From Bacteroidota bacterium (GTDB taxonomy: Bacteria > Bacteroidota > Bacteroidia > Sphingobacteriales > Sphingobacteriaceae), in assembly GCA_029851965.1 (NCBI GenBank), contig JARKUW010000119.1, positions 1 to 33,608 on the forward strand: a stretch of 33,608 nucleotides of DNA, written 5' to 3'. This document shows, piece after piece, positions 9,224 through 19,091 of this stretch. A program made the translations under genes and the position numbers. The notes beneath the pieces were generated by a model, which did not search any database, had not been told where the DNA came from, and was given only the letters and a program-made list of their open reading frames with translations. Each line of letters begins with the position of its first letter. Positions within the stretch are counted from its first letter, which is position 1.

Positions 9224-9611
9224 CAATAAGGTAATGCTTATTGATGATAATGCGATTGATCTGAAAATCAATTCCAAGATCATTTCCATTACCGGTCATT
9301 TTGAACAGGTAATTACCTGTTTGTCTGCTGAGTCTGCCTTAGCACATCTGCACGGCTGTCTCGATGCATCATTTCCGTTCCCGGAACTCATTCTTCTCGA
9401 CATTCAAATGCCGGAAATGAGCGGCTTCGAATTTTTGGAACAGTACAAACGCTTCCCTGACATATATAAGTCACAATGTACAATAGCCATGTTGTCTTCA
9501 ACACTTGACTTTGGTGACATCAAACGTGCAGAGGCAAATGTATACGTAGCCAAGCTGTTGAAAAAACCCTTGAATCCAGCGGATCTACAAGCACTTATAG
9601 CGAAGCTGTAG
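9201..9611 (+). CDS. Single-domain response regulator (REC)
   Basis: VMLIDDNAIDLKINSKII...ELILLDIQMPEMSGFEFLEQY...LLKKPLNPADLQALI. Overlaps the upstream hybrid kinase by 23 nt; an in-frame ATG at 9234 is an alternative start. Confidence 0.9.
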   Translation: MLEHTPSNNKVMLIDDNAIDLKINSKIISITGHFEQVITCLSAESALAHLHGCLDASFPFPELILLDIQMPEMSGFEFLEQYKRFPDIYKSQCTIAMLSSTLDFGDIKRAEANVYVAKLLKKPLNPADLQALIAKL

Positions 9612-9633
9612 CCGCACGATTAACTTCTTTCCT

Positions 9634-10239
9634 TTATTTCTTCCGTACTGCGATTTCTACCCTCCGGTTTTTCTGCCGGCCTGCTTTCGTATCATTCGAC
9701 GCAATTGGTTCTGCTTCGCCTACCGGATTTAGCGAGATTTGACCGGCCGGAATCTTGGTATTTTGGAGTATCCAGTTGCGAACGGCCTCTGCGCGGCGTT
9801 CCGCAAGTTTTTTGTTCGTTGCTGCATCTCCTGAAGCATCGGCATATCCATAAATACGAATCTCACCATTTGGAAACCGCTTCTCCGCAGAGCGCATGAT
9901 CTTCCCGATTTTCTCCACTGCTGCCGGCTTAATTGTGGTGTCACCAACATCGAAAACAATCGTTTCATCTAAGCTATAGACGGCGAGCTGGTCATTTCCC
10001 CTCACCGAAAGGTTGGTATCTTTCAGTTCATCAAATGACTCATCCGGAAGGTTCGGCTCAACACCTGTCCAGTGGTTATTGATGGTACTTTCAATTGTTG
10101 AAGAATCACTCGCGGCTTCTGCTGTCACTTCTGTATTCCGTTTGCTGAATACATAAAATCCAATGAGAATGAGGATAAGAAGAACGATCAACCAAATGAT
10201 CCAGTTGTTTCGTTTGGGTGAATTGGTTTCGTTGGCCAT
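9634..10239 (-). CDS. OmpA-family protein with N-terminal membrane anchor
   Basis: Single TM IIWLIVLLILILIGFYVF; C-terminal OmpA domain IRIYGYADASGDAATNKKLAERRAEAVRNWI...NRRVEIAV. Confidence 0.9.
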   Translation of the reverse strand: MANETNSPKRNNWIIWLIVLLILILIGFYVFSKRNTEVTAEAASDSSTIESTINNHWTGVEPNLPDESFDELKDTNLSVRGNDQLAVYSLDETIVFDVGDTTIKPAAVEKIGKIMRSAEKRFPNGEIRIYGYADASGDAATNKKLAERRAEAVRNWILQNTKIPAGQISLNPVGEAEPIASNDTKAGRQKNRRVEIAVRKK

Positions 10240-10408
10240 GGGTTAAAGATTTGGTAGTTAAAAAACAACGGCAGTTCGGTATTGTTTTCAGACGGCCTCA
10301 ACTTTACGCGGCTGGGCCTTGTTCGCCGCAGTAAAACAGGCGCTGTTCTCCTGGGCGGCAAACTGCACTTTTCAGCTGTGGAAAGCAGCCGTGATTCAGC
10401 TGCAATTT

Positions 10409-10471
10409 ACCCGCACCTTATCCGCAGGATACAGGGATTTTGTCCGGGTAAGGTGCGGGTAAGGTGCGGGT
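10409..10471. repeat. Intergenic inverted repeat with tandem 11-bp duplication of one arm
   Basis: ACCCGCACCTTA at 10409-10420; its perfect reverse complement TAAGGTGCGGGT at 10449-10460 and again at 10460-10471 (the copies share one base, 11-bp period). Confidence 0.85.
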
Positions 10472-10655
10472 AGGGTCCCTGCAAAGTGGGTGTAAGTTTA
10501 CAACGTTTTAAACGCAAGTTGTGGCCTTGTCTATGCCTTGCATTTACACGGAAAATAAGCATCAAATAAGGGGAAAATGATTCGTTAAGCATGGGCACCG
10601 GAACCTTGCCTTGCTGCTGTAAATTGGTCCGGGGATCCGGGAAAAGAAACGTTGG

Positions 10656-11417
10656 TTAGATTTCGAAAGAAAGGGTATCGAATGCCAGCTGCACACCTTC
10701 GGGAAGTTGATGCTGTACCACTTCATGGAAGCCCAGATTGTGGCTGATGTGGGTCAGGTAGGTTACATCGGCTTTTATCTTCGCCGCAAAGTCAAGTGCC
10801 TCCTGCAAGTTAAAGTGTGAAATGTGATTCTCCCGCTGCAAGGCGTTTATAACCAGCACCTTTGTGCCCTTAATCTTCTCCACAGAGGCCTCAGATATTG
10901 TCTTTGCATCCGTGATGTACGTAAAGTCGCCGATGCGATAGCCAAGAATTGGCAGTTTGTAGTGCATCACTTCTATCGGTGTTATTGAAGTGTTGCCAAT
11001 GGAAAAAGGTTCCCCATTGATTCGGTGAAGAACAATTCGCGGCAATCCGAAGTACGGCAGGTCTGAAAAGATGTATGAAAATTCCTTCTTTAAAGCGGTT
11101 TCTACGCGTTGATCAGCATAGACTGCGATATCCTTGTTCAGCAGATAGTTAAATGGCCTGATGTCATCTAAGCCAGCCACGTGATCCTTATGTTCATGTG
11201 TAAAGACAATGGCATCCAGATCCTTTACGCCAGCCCGAAGCATTTGATATCTGAAATCAGGCCCGGAGTCAATGACAAAGGTCTTGTCTTCGGTCTCCAC
11301 CATCACGGAGGTCCGCAACCTCTTGTTCTTAGGGTCCTCAGATGTACAAACTTCACAAGTGCAAGTAATGACAGGGATTCCCTGCGATGTTCCGGTGCCT
11401 AAGAATGTGATTTTCAA
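10656..11417 (-). CDS. MBL-fold metallo-hydrolase (PhnP/RNase Z-like superfamily)
   Basis: MKITFLGTGTSQGIPVITC..CEVC, FTHEHKDHVAGLDDIRPFN (HxHxDH), YITDAKTI, LTHISHNLG. Confidence 0.9.
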   Translation of the reverse strand: MKITFLGTGTSQGIPVITCTCEVCTSEDPKNKRLRTSVMVETEDKTFVIDSGPDFRYQMLRAGVKDLDAIVFTHEHKDHVAGLDDIRPFNYLLNKDIAVYADQRVETALKKEFSYIFSDLPYFGLPRIVLHRINGEPFSIGNTSITPIEVMHYKLPILGYRIGDFTYITDAKTISEASVEKIKGTKVLVINALQRENHISHFNLQEALDFAAKIKADVTYLTHISHNLGFHEVVQHQLPEGVQLAFDTLSFEI

Positions 11418-11437
11418 ATTGGGCTGCTGGTTTATGT

Positions 11438-12088
11438 TTATCTTAAATCTACGACCTCTACCCCCGGGAACTTCTTGGCGTCAAAAACGAAAGTGGATTC
11501 CGGAATATTGGCAGTAGGTGAAAATGTGTTAATTGCGTAGGTGTAGTTACTTCCGTTCTTGTCAAATATCAGGACGCTGGAGATCTGTTTCGCAGCCTTA
11601 TCTATGCTAAGACGGATCTTGTAGTATGACTTTTTCGTATCCACCGGCGATAGGTCGATCATCTGGTATACCTTAGCTCCTGCTTTGCGTTCGCCGGTGT
11701 ACAGGTATTTAAAGCCCTTTTCATACATGGTAAATACCTGAGCCGGGTTTAGCGCATCGTCCGTCGTGCCGGCTTTACTTACCTGTACTTCCTGATCGCC
11801 TTTCAGGTAAGTCCACTGGGTTTTGCCATCACTGATGATATCTTTGTCGGACATAGACACCTTGTATTTGTTCGCCACTGCATTCACATACAATGTACCC
11901 TTCTGGCTCTCGTTTACATTTGCAGCCTTGTTCTGTATGCTAAAGGTAAAGTCTGTTTTAATCGTTTTATAGGAGCGATACTTTTTGCTGACCTGGGCAA
12001 GGATTGATTTGGCCTGTGGATCGGTTTGCGCGGAGGCCATGGAGCAGAGGCCGGTTAGTATAAGTATGCAGGATATTATTCTTCTCAT
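11438..12088 (-). CDS. LolA-like outer membrane lipoprotein carrier protein
   Basis: Signal peptide; AKSILAQVSKKYRSYKTIKTDFTFSI, KGTLYVNAVANKYKVSMSDKDIISDGKTQWTY typical of the LolA family in Bacteroidota. Confidence 0.85.
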   Translation of the reverse strand: MRRIISCILILTGLCSMASAQTDPQAKSILAQVSKKYRSYKTIKTDFTFSIQNKAANVNESQKGTLYVNAVANKYKVSMSDKDIISDGKTQWTYLKGDQEVQVSKAGTTDDALNPAQVFTMYEKGFKYLYTGERKAGAKVYQMIDLSPVDTKKSYYKIRLSIDKAAKQISSVLIFDKNGSNYTYAINTFSPTANIPESTFVFDAKKFPGVEVVDLR

Positions 12089-12091
12089 TAA

Positions 12092-14677
12092 TTAGCTATT
12101 TTGATCCAGGTTGTTCAAGAACTGTTCCAAAGCGTAGTCATCTGGCAGTAAAACTTCCCTGGCTTTGCTGCCTTCGAACGGTCCAACTACCCCTGCCGCT
12201 TCCAGCTGGTCAATGATTCTTCCAGCCCGGTTGTAGCCGAGCTTAAGCTTGCGCTGGATGAGTGACGTAGATCCCTGCTGATGCATGACAATCAGCCTTG
12301 CCGCATCTTCAAACATCGAATCCCGTTCCGAAGCACTGAATTCCAGTTTGGCATTGTCAGCAGCCTCATCTACGTATTCAGGAAGCTGGTATGCTTCCGG
12401 ATAGCCACGCTGATTCCCGATAAATTCAGAGATCCGGTCTACCTCCGGCGTGTCTACAAATGCACACTGCAAACGGATAAGGTCGTTTCCGGTGGAAAGC
12501 AGCATATCCCCGCGGCCAATCAGCTGATCGGCACCGCCGCTGTCCAGAATGGTTCTCGAGTCAATTTTGGACAATACCCGGAAGGCAAGCCTGGCGGGGA
12601 AGTTGGCCTTTATCGTACCGGTAATGATGTTCACGGATGGACGCTGGGTGGCGAGCACCAGGTGTATGCCCACGGCACGTGCCAGCTGGGCGAGCCTTGC
12701 AATCGGTGTTTCCACTTCCTTACCTGCGGTCATCATTAAATCTGCAAATTCATCAACGATAAGCACGATGTATGGCAGGAAACGGTGTGAATTATTCGGG
12801 TTCAGCCTGCGCTTGATGAACTTCTCGTTGTACTCCTTAAGATTTCGCACTTGAGCATCTTTGAGCAGATCGTAACGCTGATCCATCTCTATACACAGGG
12901 AATTTAGAGTTGTAATTACCTTTTTCGTATCTGTAATGATTGCATCAGCCTCGCCAGGAAGTTTGGCTAAGAAATGGCGTTCAATTTTGTTGAACAGGGT
13001 TAACTCCACCTTTTTAGGATCCACCAGTACAAACTTCAACTGCGAAGGATGCTTCTTATAAAGCAGGGAAACCAGAATGGCATTGATACCGACAGACTTA
13101 CCCTGTCCGGTCGCACCAGCAACCAGTAGGTGAGGCATTTTCGAGAGGTCGGCGATATAGACCTCGTTCGAAATGGTTTTGCCCAACGCAATTGGAAGGT
13201 CCATCTGGGTCTGCTGGAACTTCTCTGTAGCCAGAATACTGCGCATAGAGACCATTTCGGGATGTAAGTTCGGTACCTCGATACCAATGGTACCCTTTCC
13301 GGGCATTGGCGCAATGATACGGATTCCAAGCGCAGCAAGACTCAACGCGATATCATCCTCCAGATTTTTAATTTTGGAAATGCGGACGCCCGGTGCCGGG
13401 ATAATCTCGTACAGGGTAACGGTTGGCCCGATGGTGGCCTTGATCTTATCAATTTCTATATTGTAGTGATTCAGCGTCTCGACAATTTTATTCTTGTTTG
13501 CTTCAAGCTCATTTGCATCAACAGAAATCTTATGCCCGCCATGGTTCTCCAGAAGGTCGAGGTGCGGATATTTATAGCTGGCCAGATCCAATGTCGGGTC
13601 GTAAGTGCCAAATTGTTCCACCAGTTCTTCAGATTTCTTTTCATCCTCCGTTTTCTCGATGGTTAATTCAGGAACAGGTTTAACAGCTTCTACCGCTACC
13701 GCGGTGTCAAACTTCTCATTTGGCCTAAGTGCCGGGGAAGTTCCAACTGTTGGAGAGAGCACAATCGGCACGTTCGTCAGGTTTGCTGCCAGAGGCACGG
13801 GCGGAAGAACCGCAACATCCAACTCCTGCTCCGAAGCTCTGGAAGGCGTAACAACCAGGTTTTGTTCCCGTTTTTTCTGCGTATTCTTTCTTTCAGATAA
13901 GTTGAACTCTACAGGTTGCGAAGGTATTTCATTTTCAACCGTAACACGTGGAGGTTCATCAGCAACAGCCACTTCCTTTGGCTGGCGTGTCGGTATTTTA
14001 AAATCGATGTTGTAGGCTACGATCAGGATGGTGAGCGCCAAAAAGGCAAGCAGGCCCCCAACGCCGGCATATCCGATCTGTGCAACAAGGATCAGGTTCG
14101 TCCAGTAACCGAACTCCCCTTCCAGAAAATGCGGCGCATCTGAGAAAAAAGAGTGTGAGAACCCGAAGGTTAAAGAAAGGAACAACAGAAAGAATAAGCT
14201 GTAGCCAAAAGTTTTCTCGAGGGAGAAGATGGTGACCTTAAACAGCAGGCGGTATCCGATGACGAAGAAAACGAAGATGAATAAGAAAGAAGCCACGCCA
14301 AACCACTCATAGATGAACTGATGGGCCAGCAGCGCACCGAATTTACCCAGCCAGTTCTGTACGACCGGCGCAATATGAAGGTCTTTAAGTTCGTCGTATG
14401 TTTTGAAGAGGTTTCCCCATCCCCCATTGGCATCGATCACATAGCTGTGGTCGTCTTCCCAGGTGAACAAATAGGACGTAAATGCGATAAGAAAGTACAG
14501 CGAAAGGATTAGAAAGAATAAACCGGCGATCTTGATAAATCTTCCATCGGCGAAATTGAACGAGGGCAGCTGTTCAAACCGTGCTCTTGGACCCTTGGCG
14601 GATGGTCTGGAAAATTGCTTTTCCCCGGATTCGTTTTTGAATGAATTAGACTTAAATTGGTTTGCCTTTAACGCCAT
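12092..14677 (-). CDS. ftsK: DNA translocase FtsK
   Basis: 861 aa; N-terminal TM helices; Walker A LLVAGATGQGKSVGINAIL; Walker B LIVDEFADLMM; C-terminal winged-helix gamma domain (TSLIQRKLKLGYNRAGRIIDQLEAAGVVGP). Confidence 0.97.
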   Translation of the reverse strand: MALKANQFKSNSFKNESGEKQFSRPSAKGPRARFEQLPSFNFADGRFIKIAGLFFLILSLYFLIAFTSYLFTWEDDHSYVIDANGGWGNLFKTYDELKDLHIAPVVQNWLGKFGALLAHQFIYEWFGVASFLFIFVFFVIGYRLLFKVTIFSLEKTFGYSLFFLLFLSLTFGFSHSFFSDAPHFLEGEFGYWTNLILVAQIGYAGVGGLLAFLALTILIVAYNIDFKIPTRQPKEVAVADEPPRVTVENEIPSQPVEFNLSERKNTQKKREQNLVVTPSRASEQELDVAVLPPVPLAANLTNVPIVLSPTVGTSPALRPNEKFDTAVAVEAVKPVPELTIEKTEDEKKSEELVEQFGTYDPTLDLASYKYPHLDLLENHGGHKISVDANELEANKNKIVETLNHYNIEIDKIKATIGPTVTLYEIIPAPGVRISKIKNLEDDIALSLAALGIRIIAPMPGKGTIGIEVPNLHPEMVSMRSILATEKFQQTQMDLPIALGKTISNEVYIADLSKMPHLLVAGATGQGKSVGINAILVSLLYKKHPSQLKFVLVDPKKVELTLFNKIERHFLAKLPGEADAIITDTKKVITTLNSLCIEMDQRYDLLKDAQVRNLKEYNEKFIKRRLNPNNSHRFLPYIVLIVDEFADLMMTAGKEVETPIARLAQLARAVGIHLVLATQRPSVNIITGTIKANFPARLAFRVLSKIDSRTILDSGGADQLIGRGDMLLSTGNDLIRLQCAFVDTPEVDRISEFIGNQRGYPEAYQLPEYVDEAADNAKLEFSASERDSMFEDAARLIVMHQQGSTSLIQRKLKLGYNRAGRIIDQLEAAGVVGPFEGSKAREVLLPDDYALEQFLNNLDQNS

Positions 14678-14755
14678 TGTAGGTTACAAGTATTAATAAT
14701 CAACAAATATAAAATATATACTTGTATGTGTTGAGTTATTATGGCCTCAATATAT

Positions 14756-14977
14756 TTAAACGTCCCATATCCGCAGGCGAATTCGCTTGATGTAATGGCG
14801 GACGTCCAGTACCAACGCGGCCAGCACATAAAAAATTATAGGGAACCCTACGGCCAGAAAGGACGAGTAGATGAAAAACAGACGGATCTTGCTGGTGGAA
14901 ATGTTAAATTTATCTGCAATGTAAGTACAAACGCCAAAACTCCGCTTCTCGAAATACGTGATGATCTTCTGGTACAT
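14756..14977 (-). CDS. Small PspC-domain-like membrane protein
   Basis: 73 aa; RSFGVCTYIADKFNISTSKIRLFFIYSSFLAVGFPIIFYVLAALVL matches PspC-domain organisation. Confidence 0.7.
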   Translation of the reverse strand: MYQKIITYFEKRSFGVCTYIADKFNISTSKIRLFFIYSSFLAVGFPIIFYVLAALVLDVRHYIKRIRLRIWDV

Positions 14978-14978
14978 T

Positions 14979-16259
14979 TTACTTTCTTAAAATTTTAATT
15001 CCAATACCACAATTTAAACATTTTTTCTGAGTGCAATAGCTTTTATTTAGTTGGAGCAGTGCCTGTGAATCGTAAGCATTTTCAATTTTAATGCCGGATT
15101 CCCTATATCGCTGAATAATGTTGTTTTTTTCTGGATGTAACTGTGCTAAGAAACTGAATGCCTGATCCATAAAGGCGGTCTGACCCATGTGTTTTCCGTA
15201 GGAAAACAGCAGCAGGCATACCGTGTTGATGATAATGTTTTCTACGGAAAGTTTTCCGAGCTGGGTTTGTACCGCCGTGGTTCTGGAAGTAAAATGATAG
15301 TGATTTCTCCAGTACGAGTGTACGGGAAGATGTTCAAAGCAGGCCCTTACCGTTTCGAGGTCTTTCGCGTTGAGTAATCTGGAGAATAGGTGTTGCGATT
15401 TAATCATCAGGCCTGCGAACTGTGCCAGCCGCAGGGTTGGAAAACTTGCCGGACGCATCCGCAGAAACTTCCATATGGAAACATCTATGGGATGGAGACT
15501 GAATTTCTTTCTGAGGAATTCATATTCCGCTTTCATTTGTGCGGGATAACTGTCCTGAAAAGGGCCAGTCAGAAAGCCGGCTTGTCCGAAAATCAGTGCC
15601 TCCAGCTGGAGCGGGTTATCTTTATACCGGTCGAGGAGCTGGTGGTCGAGCGCGTTGGCAAGCATTTCAAAAGGGGTGCTGTTAACCTTAAATCCGAAGC
15701 TTCTGGCCAGCAAAAAATACATGGTCGCATTCCAGCTGCCTTTATTTTGCTCCAGGATGGACAGCACATCAAGGTACTTTTGTTCGAAACGCTCGACAAG
15801 GACACCGGATAAAGAGCTGATGATTATCATGGGTTCAACTGCTGCAATCTGGTTTTCACAGGGAAAAGCCGCTTTCGACGACAGAAGTACATGGTACCGG
15901 TCGAACACCAGCGGCGATGATATATGCTTCAGAACCAGGGTGGGAATCTCCGTTCCGTCCACCCGGTATACCGAAGTATCCTGTTCGTAAACCACATGAA
16001 GCACGACATTGTCGTACGCGCGGTTGCTGCTGTGTCCGTGAAGAAGCCAGTCGGACGACTTGACATGAATTTCAATGTTTCCCACCCAGCTTGTTGAACC
16101 AATTCTAAGTTTGGCGTTGAAGAAGTCCGGGCCGGCATGTTTGTTCTGGAGCCCGGGCTGGATGATGACCAGGGGCTCTCCGGAACTACAATGGAGCTGA
16201 TTTGTGGTAAATAGCCGAAATTGCCAGATAAAGCTGAGTAAGTCTTCCTTTAATACCAT
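14979..16259 (-). CDS. DUF2851 family protein
   Basis: 426 aa; LVIIQPGLQNKHAGPDFFNAKLRIGSTSWVGNIEIHVKSSDWLLHGHSSNRAYDNVVLHVVYE is typical of DUF2851. Confidence 0.85.
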   Translation of the reverse strand: MVLKEDLLSFIWQFRLFTTNQLHCSSGEPLVIIQPGLQNKHAGPDFFNAKLRIGSTSWVGNIEIHVKSSDWLLHGHSSNRAYDNVVLHVVYEQDTSVYRVDGTEIPTLVLKHISSPLVFDRYHVLLSSKAAFPCENQIAAVEPMIIISSLSGVLVERFEQKYLDVLSILEQNKGSWNATMYFLLARSFGFKVNSTPFEMLANALDHQLLDRYKDNPLQLEALIFGQAGFLTGPFQDSYPAQMKAEYEFLRKKFSLHPIDVSIWKFLRMRPASFPTLRLAQFAGLMIKSQHLFSRLLNAKDLETVRACFEHLPVHSYWRNHYHFTSRTTAVQTQLGKLSVENIIINTVCLLLFSYGKHMGQTAFMDQAFSFLAQLHPEKNNIIQRYRESGIKIENAYDSQALLQLNKSYCTQKKCLNCGIGIKILRK

Positions 16260-16296
16260 GATTAAAGTTAGCGCAGCGAAAAGGATTGGTGTTAAA

Positions 16297-17127
16297 TTAT
16301 ATGATCTCTTTCCGGATGAGCCATTGCTCCATCTGCTGCTGCAGGATTAAAGCCTCTTCCCGCGCCCTTTCGGCGAAATCAGTTCCTTTTGATGCATATA
16401 TAATTCCCCTTGAAGAGTTGATCAGTAAACCGCAATCCGCGTTTAAACCAAAGGTACAGACGTCATCGAGGCTTCCACCCTGCGCACCTACACCAGGGAC
16501 AAGAAGAAAGCTGTCCGGCACCAGGCTTCTGATGTTCTGAAACTCCGCACCACGTGTCGCACCAACGACATACATCAGCTGATCACTGTTGTTCCAGCCT
16601 GCAGAAGTTTTCAGTACGCTTTCATAAAGTCTTTCAGATCCGACATCCTTCAGCTGGAAGTCCTTGTGCCCCGCATTCGATGTAAGGGCCAGAAGTATCA
16701 CCCATTTATCTTTATGCTGCAGAAAAGGGCTTACAGAATCCTCACCCATATAAGGCGCCACCGTAATGGAATCGAAGCTCATTCCTGATCTGTCTTTGTT
16801 GAAGAATGCTTCCGCGTACATATTGGATGTATTGCCGATATCCCCTCTTTTGGCGTCAGCAATGCTGAAAACATCCTTCGGAAAATATTTCCAGGTTTCC
16901 ACCAGTGTGTTCCAGCCAGAAACGCCGAGGCATTCGTAGAACGCGGTATTCGGCTTATAGGCAACACAAAGGTCTTTCGTGGCATCAATAATCTGCTTGT
17001 TAAATTCCAGTATCGGGTCTTCGTATTTAAGAAGGTGTTGCGGAATTTGCTCCATGACCGGATCGAGGCCTACACACAGGAAAGATTTCTTCGCTTTAAT
17101 TTGTTCGACTAACTGCGCTTTATTCAT
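16297..17127 (-). CDS. pyrF: Orotidine 5'-phosphate decarboxylase
   Basis: [57 protein letters not shown] motifs of the long-form PyrF. Confidence 0.95.
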   Translation of the reverse strand: MNKAQLVEQIKAKKSFLCVGLDPVMEQIPQHLLKYEDPILEFNKQIIDATKDLCVAYKPNTAFYECLGVSGWNTLVETWKYFPKDVFSIADAKRGDIGNTSNMYAEAFFNKDRSGMSFDSITVAPYMGEDSVSPFLQHKDKWVILLALTSNAGHKDFQLKDVGSERLYESVLKTSAGWNNSDQLMYVVGATRGAEFQNIRSLVPDSFLLVPGVGAQGGSLDDVCTFGLNADCGLLINSSRGIIYASKGTDFAERAREEALILQQQMEQWLIRKEII

Positions 17128-17395
17128 TCAGATTGCTTTTGCGACAAATATCATAAATTTTCGAGAGGTACGCAGTGCAATGTTTTAAACAGGCATGTAA
17201 TTTGTTTATAACAATTTGTTGTTTTTCTTGGAGATTAAATAACTATTACATACAATTGCATCATAATTCTCTATATGTTCATCTGAACAATCGGAAAATC
17301 TCAAGAAAACTAAGTTTTATTTCGTATTCTAAATTGCATTAACTTGCTTTTATTCAATTGGAAAATCCCTTTAAAAATTTCTCTACAACCATATA

Positions 17396-19087
17396 ATGTT
17401 TAATAAAACAGAATTAAATGAAAAGCTGACGGCTGAACTGCGTGAGCTTGCCAAAGCCAATGGTATCTTAAATGTTGACGCACTAAGAAAAGCAGAATTA
17501 GTCGAAATCATATCCCAGATCAAAGCGCAGGAGGCAGAAAGTGCCGCAGTTCCTGTTGCCGATATCGCTGAAGCTAAAGCACCTAAAGCCAGGATCAGCA
17601 AAGCCAGCTCAACAGAAAAACCTGTAAGAAAACGTACACGTATCGCTGTAAAGGACGAGGCTGAAACAAATACGACATCAACCTTTAACCGGGCGGCAAT
17701 GTTCGACAATGAGTCGCCTGCGCCTGTTGAAGCAAGACAGGAACAACAGCCGGAAAAGCCAGAGAAAGAAGAACAACCAAAAAAACCGGAGCATGCAGCA
17801 GAGAAGGCAGAGCCACATAAAAAGGTGGAAAATCCTGCAATTCAACCCTCCCCTGCACCTGCAAACACTCCAGATCAGAAAAAACAGCGGCCAGCAAGAG
17901 AAGACAACCGGGCTAAAAACGGAAATACGAGCAACAGCAAACAAGCTGAAAACAGCTACTCGAACTTAGATTTCGACAACACGATTACCAATGAGGGCGT
18001 GCTGGAAATCATGCCGGATGGTTACGGCTTCCTGCGATCCGCAGATTACAACTACCTTTCTTCCCCTGACGATATATATGTATCTCAATCGCAGATTAAA
18101 CTTTTCGGCCTGAAGACCGGTGACACGGTAAAAGGAAGTATCCGACCACCAAAAGAAGGTGAGAAATACTTTCCGCTAGTCCGTGTAGAATCGATTAACG
18201 GCCGTTTACCGGCAGATGTGAGAGATCGGATTCCTTTCGATTACCTGACACCGCTTTTTCCTACAGAACGCCTGAATCTGTTTACAGAGACCAACAATTA
18301 CTCAACCCGTATCATTGACCTTTTTACCCCAATCGGTAAAGGACAGCGTGGATTGATCGTTGCACAACCGAAAACAGGTAAAACCAACCTTTTGAAAGAA
18401 GTTGCAAACGCCATTGCGAAAAACCACCCGGAAGTTTACCTGATCATTCTATTGATTGACGAGCGTCCGGAAGAGGTGACCGACATGGCGAGAAGCGTTC
18501 GGGCAGAGGTTATCGCGTCGACATTTGATGAACCTGCAGAACGCCATGTGAAGATTGCAAACATTGTACTTGAAAAAGCAAAGCGCCTTGTAGAATGCGG
18601 TCATGATGTGGTAATACTGCTGGATTCCATTACCCGTTTGGCAAGAGCATACAACACAACGGCGCCGGCATCAGGAAAGATCTTATCTGGTGGTGTTGAT
18701 GCCAATGCATTACATAAGCCGAAAAGATTCTTTGGTGCTGCACGGAACATAGAAAAAGGTGGTTCATTAACCATTCTGGCTACGGCATTGACCGATACAG
18801 GTTCTAAAATGGACGAGGTGATCTTTGAAGAATTTAAAGGTACCGGAAACATGGAGCTTCAACTGGATCGTAAATTATCCAACAAGCGTATCTTCCCAGC
18901 CATCGATATTACGGCTTCGAGTACCAGAAGAGATGATTTACTACATGACAGAGATACTTTGCAACGTGTTTGGATCTTGCGTAACCACCTTGCAGACATG
19001 AATGCTCAGGAGGCCATGGAATTTGTCCAGTCTCAGATCAGAAACACGAAGAGCAACGAAGAATTCCTGATCTCTATGAACAGCTAA
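17396..19087 (+). CDS. rho: Transcription termination factor Rho with a long low-complexity N-terminal insertion
   Basis: N-terminal [32 protein letters not shown]; disordered K/E/P/Q/N-rich segment; [55 protein letters not shown]. Confidence 0.97.
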   Translation: MFNKTELNEKLTAELRELAKANGILNVDALRKAELVEIISQIKAQEAESAAVPVADIAEAKAPKARISKASSTEKPVRKRTRIAVKDEAETNTTSTFNRAAMFDNESPAPVEARQEQQPEKPEKEEQPKKPEHAAEKAEPHKKVENPAIQPSPAPANTPDQKKQRPAREDNRAKNGNTSNSKQAENSYSNLDFDNTITNEGVLEIMPDGYGFLRSADYNYLSSPDDIYVSQSQIKLFGLKTGDTVKGSIRPPKEGEKYFPLVRVESINGRLPADVRDRIPFDYLTPLFPTERLNLFTETNNYSTRIIDLFTPIGKGQRGLIVAQPKTGKTNLLKEVANAIAKNHPEVYLIILLIDERPEEVTDMARSVRAEVIASTFDEPAERHVKIANIVLEKAKRLVECGHDVVILLDSITRLARAYNTTAPASGKILSGGVDANALHKPKRFFGAARNIEKGGSLTILATALTDTGSKMDEVIFEEFKGTGNMELQLDRKLSNKRIFPAIDITASSTRRDDLLHDRDTLQRVWILRNHLADMNAQEAMEFVQSQIRNTKSNEEFLISMNS

Positions 19088-19091
19088 ATCC

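Noticed and set aside
10282-10598. Short ORFs (63 aa each) on both strands in the intergenic repeat region
   Set aside because: They run through the G-rich repeat and have no recognisable protein features; the region is better treated as non-coding.
12281-12739. 152-aa + strand ORF
   Set aside because: Antisense to the ftsK motor domain; composition reflects the reverse complement of a conserved gene.
13605-14015. 136-aa Ser/Thr-rich + strand ORF
   Set aside because: Antisense to the low-complexity linker of FtsK; shadow ORF.
15390-15812. 140-aa + strand ORF
   Set aside because: Antisense to the DUF2851 gene, no recognisable domain.
17678-17969. Overlapping short ORFs in the Rho insertion (both strands)
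   Set aside because: Alternative frames of the low-complexity Rho insertion; biased composition explains the open frames.
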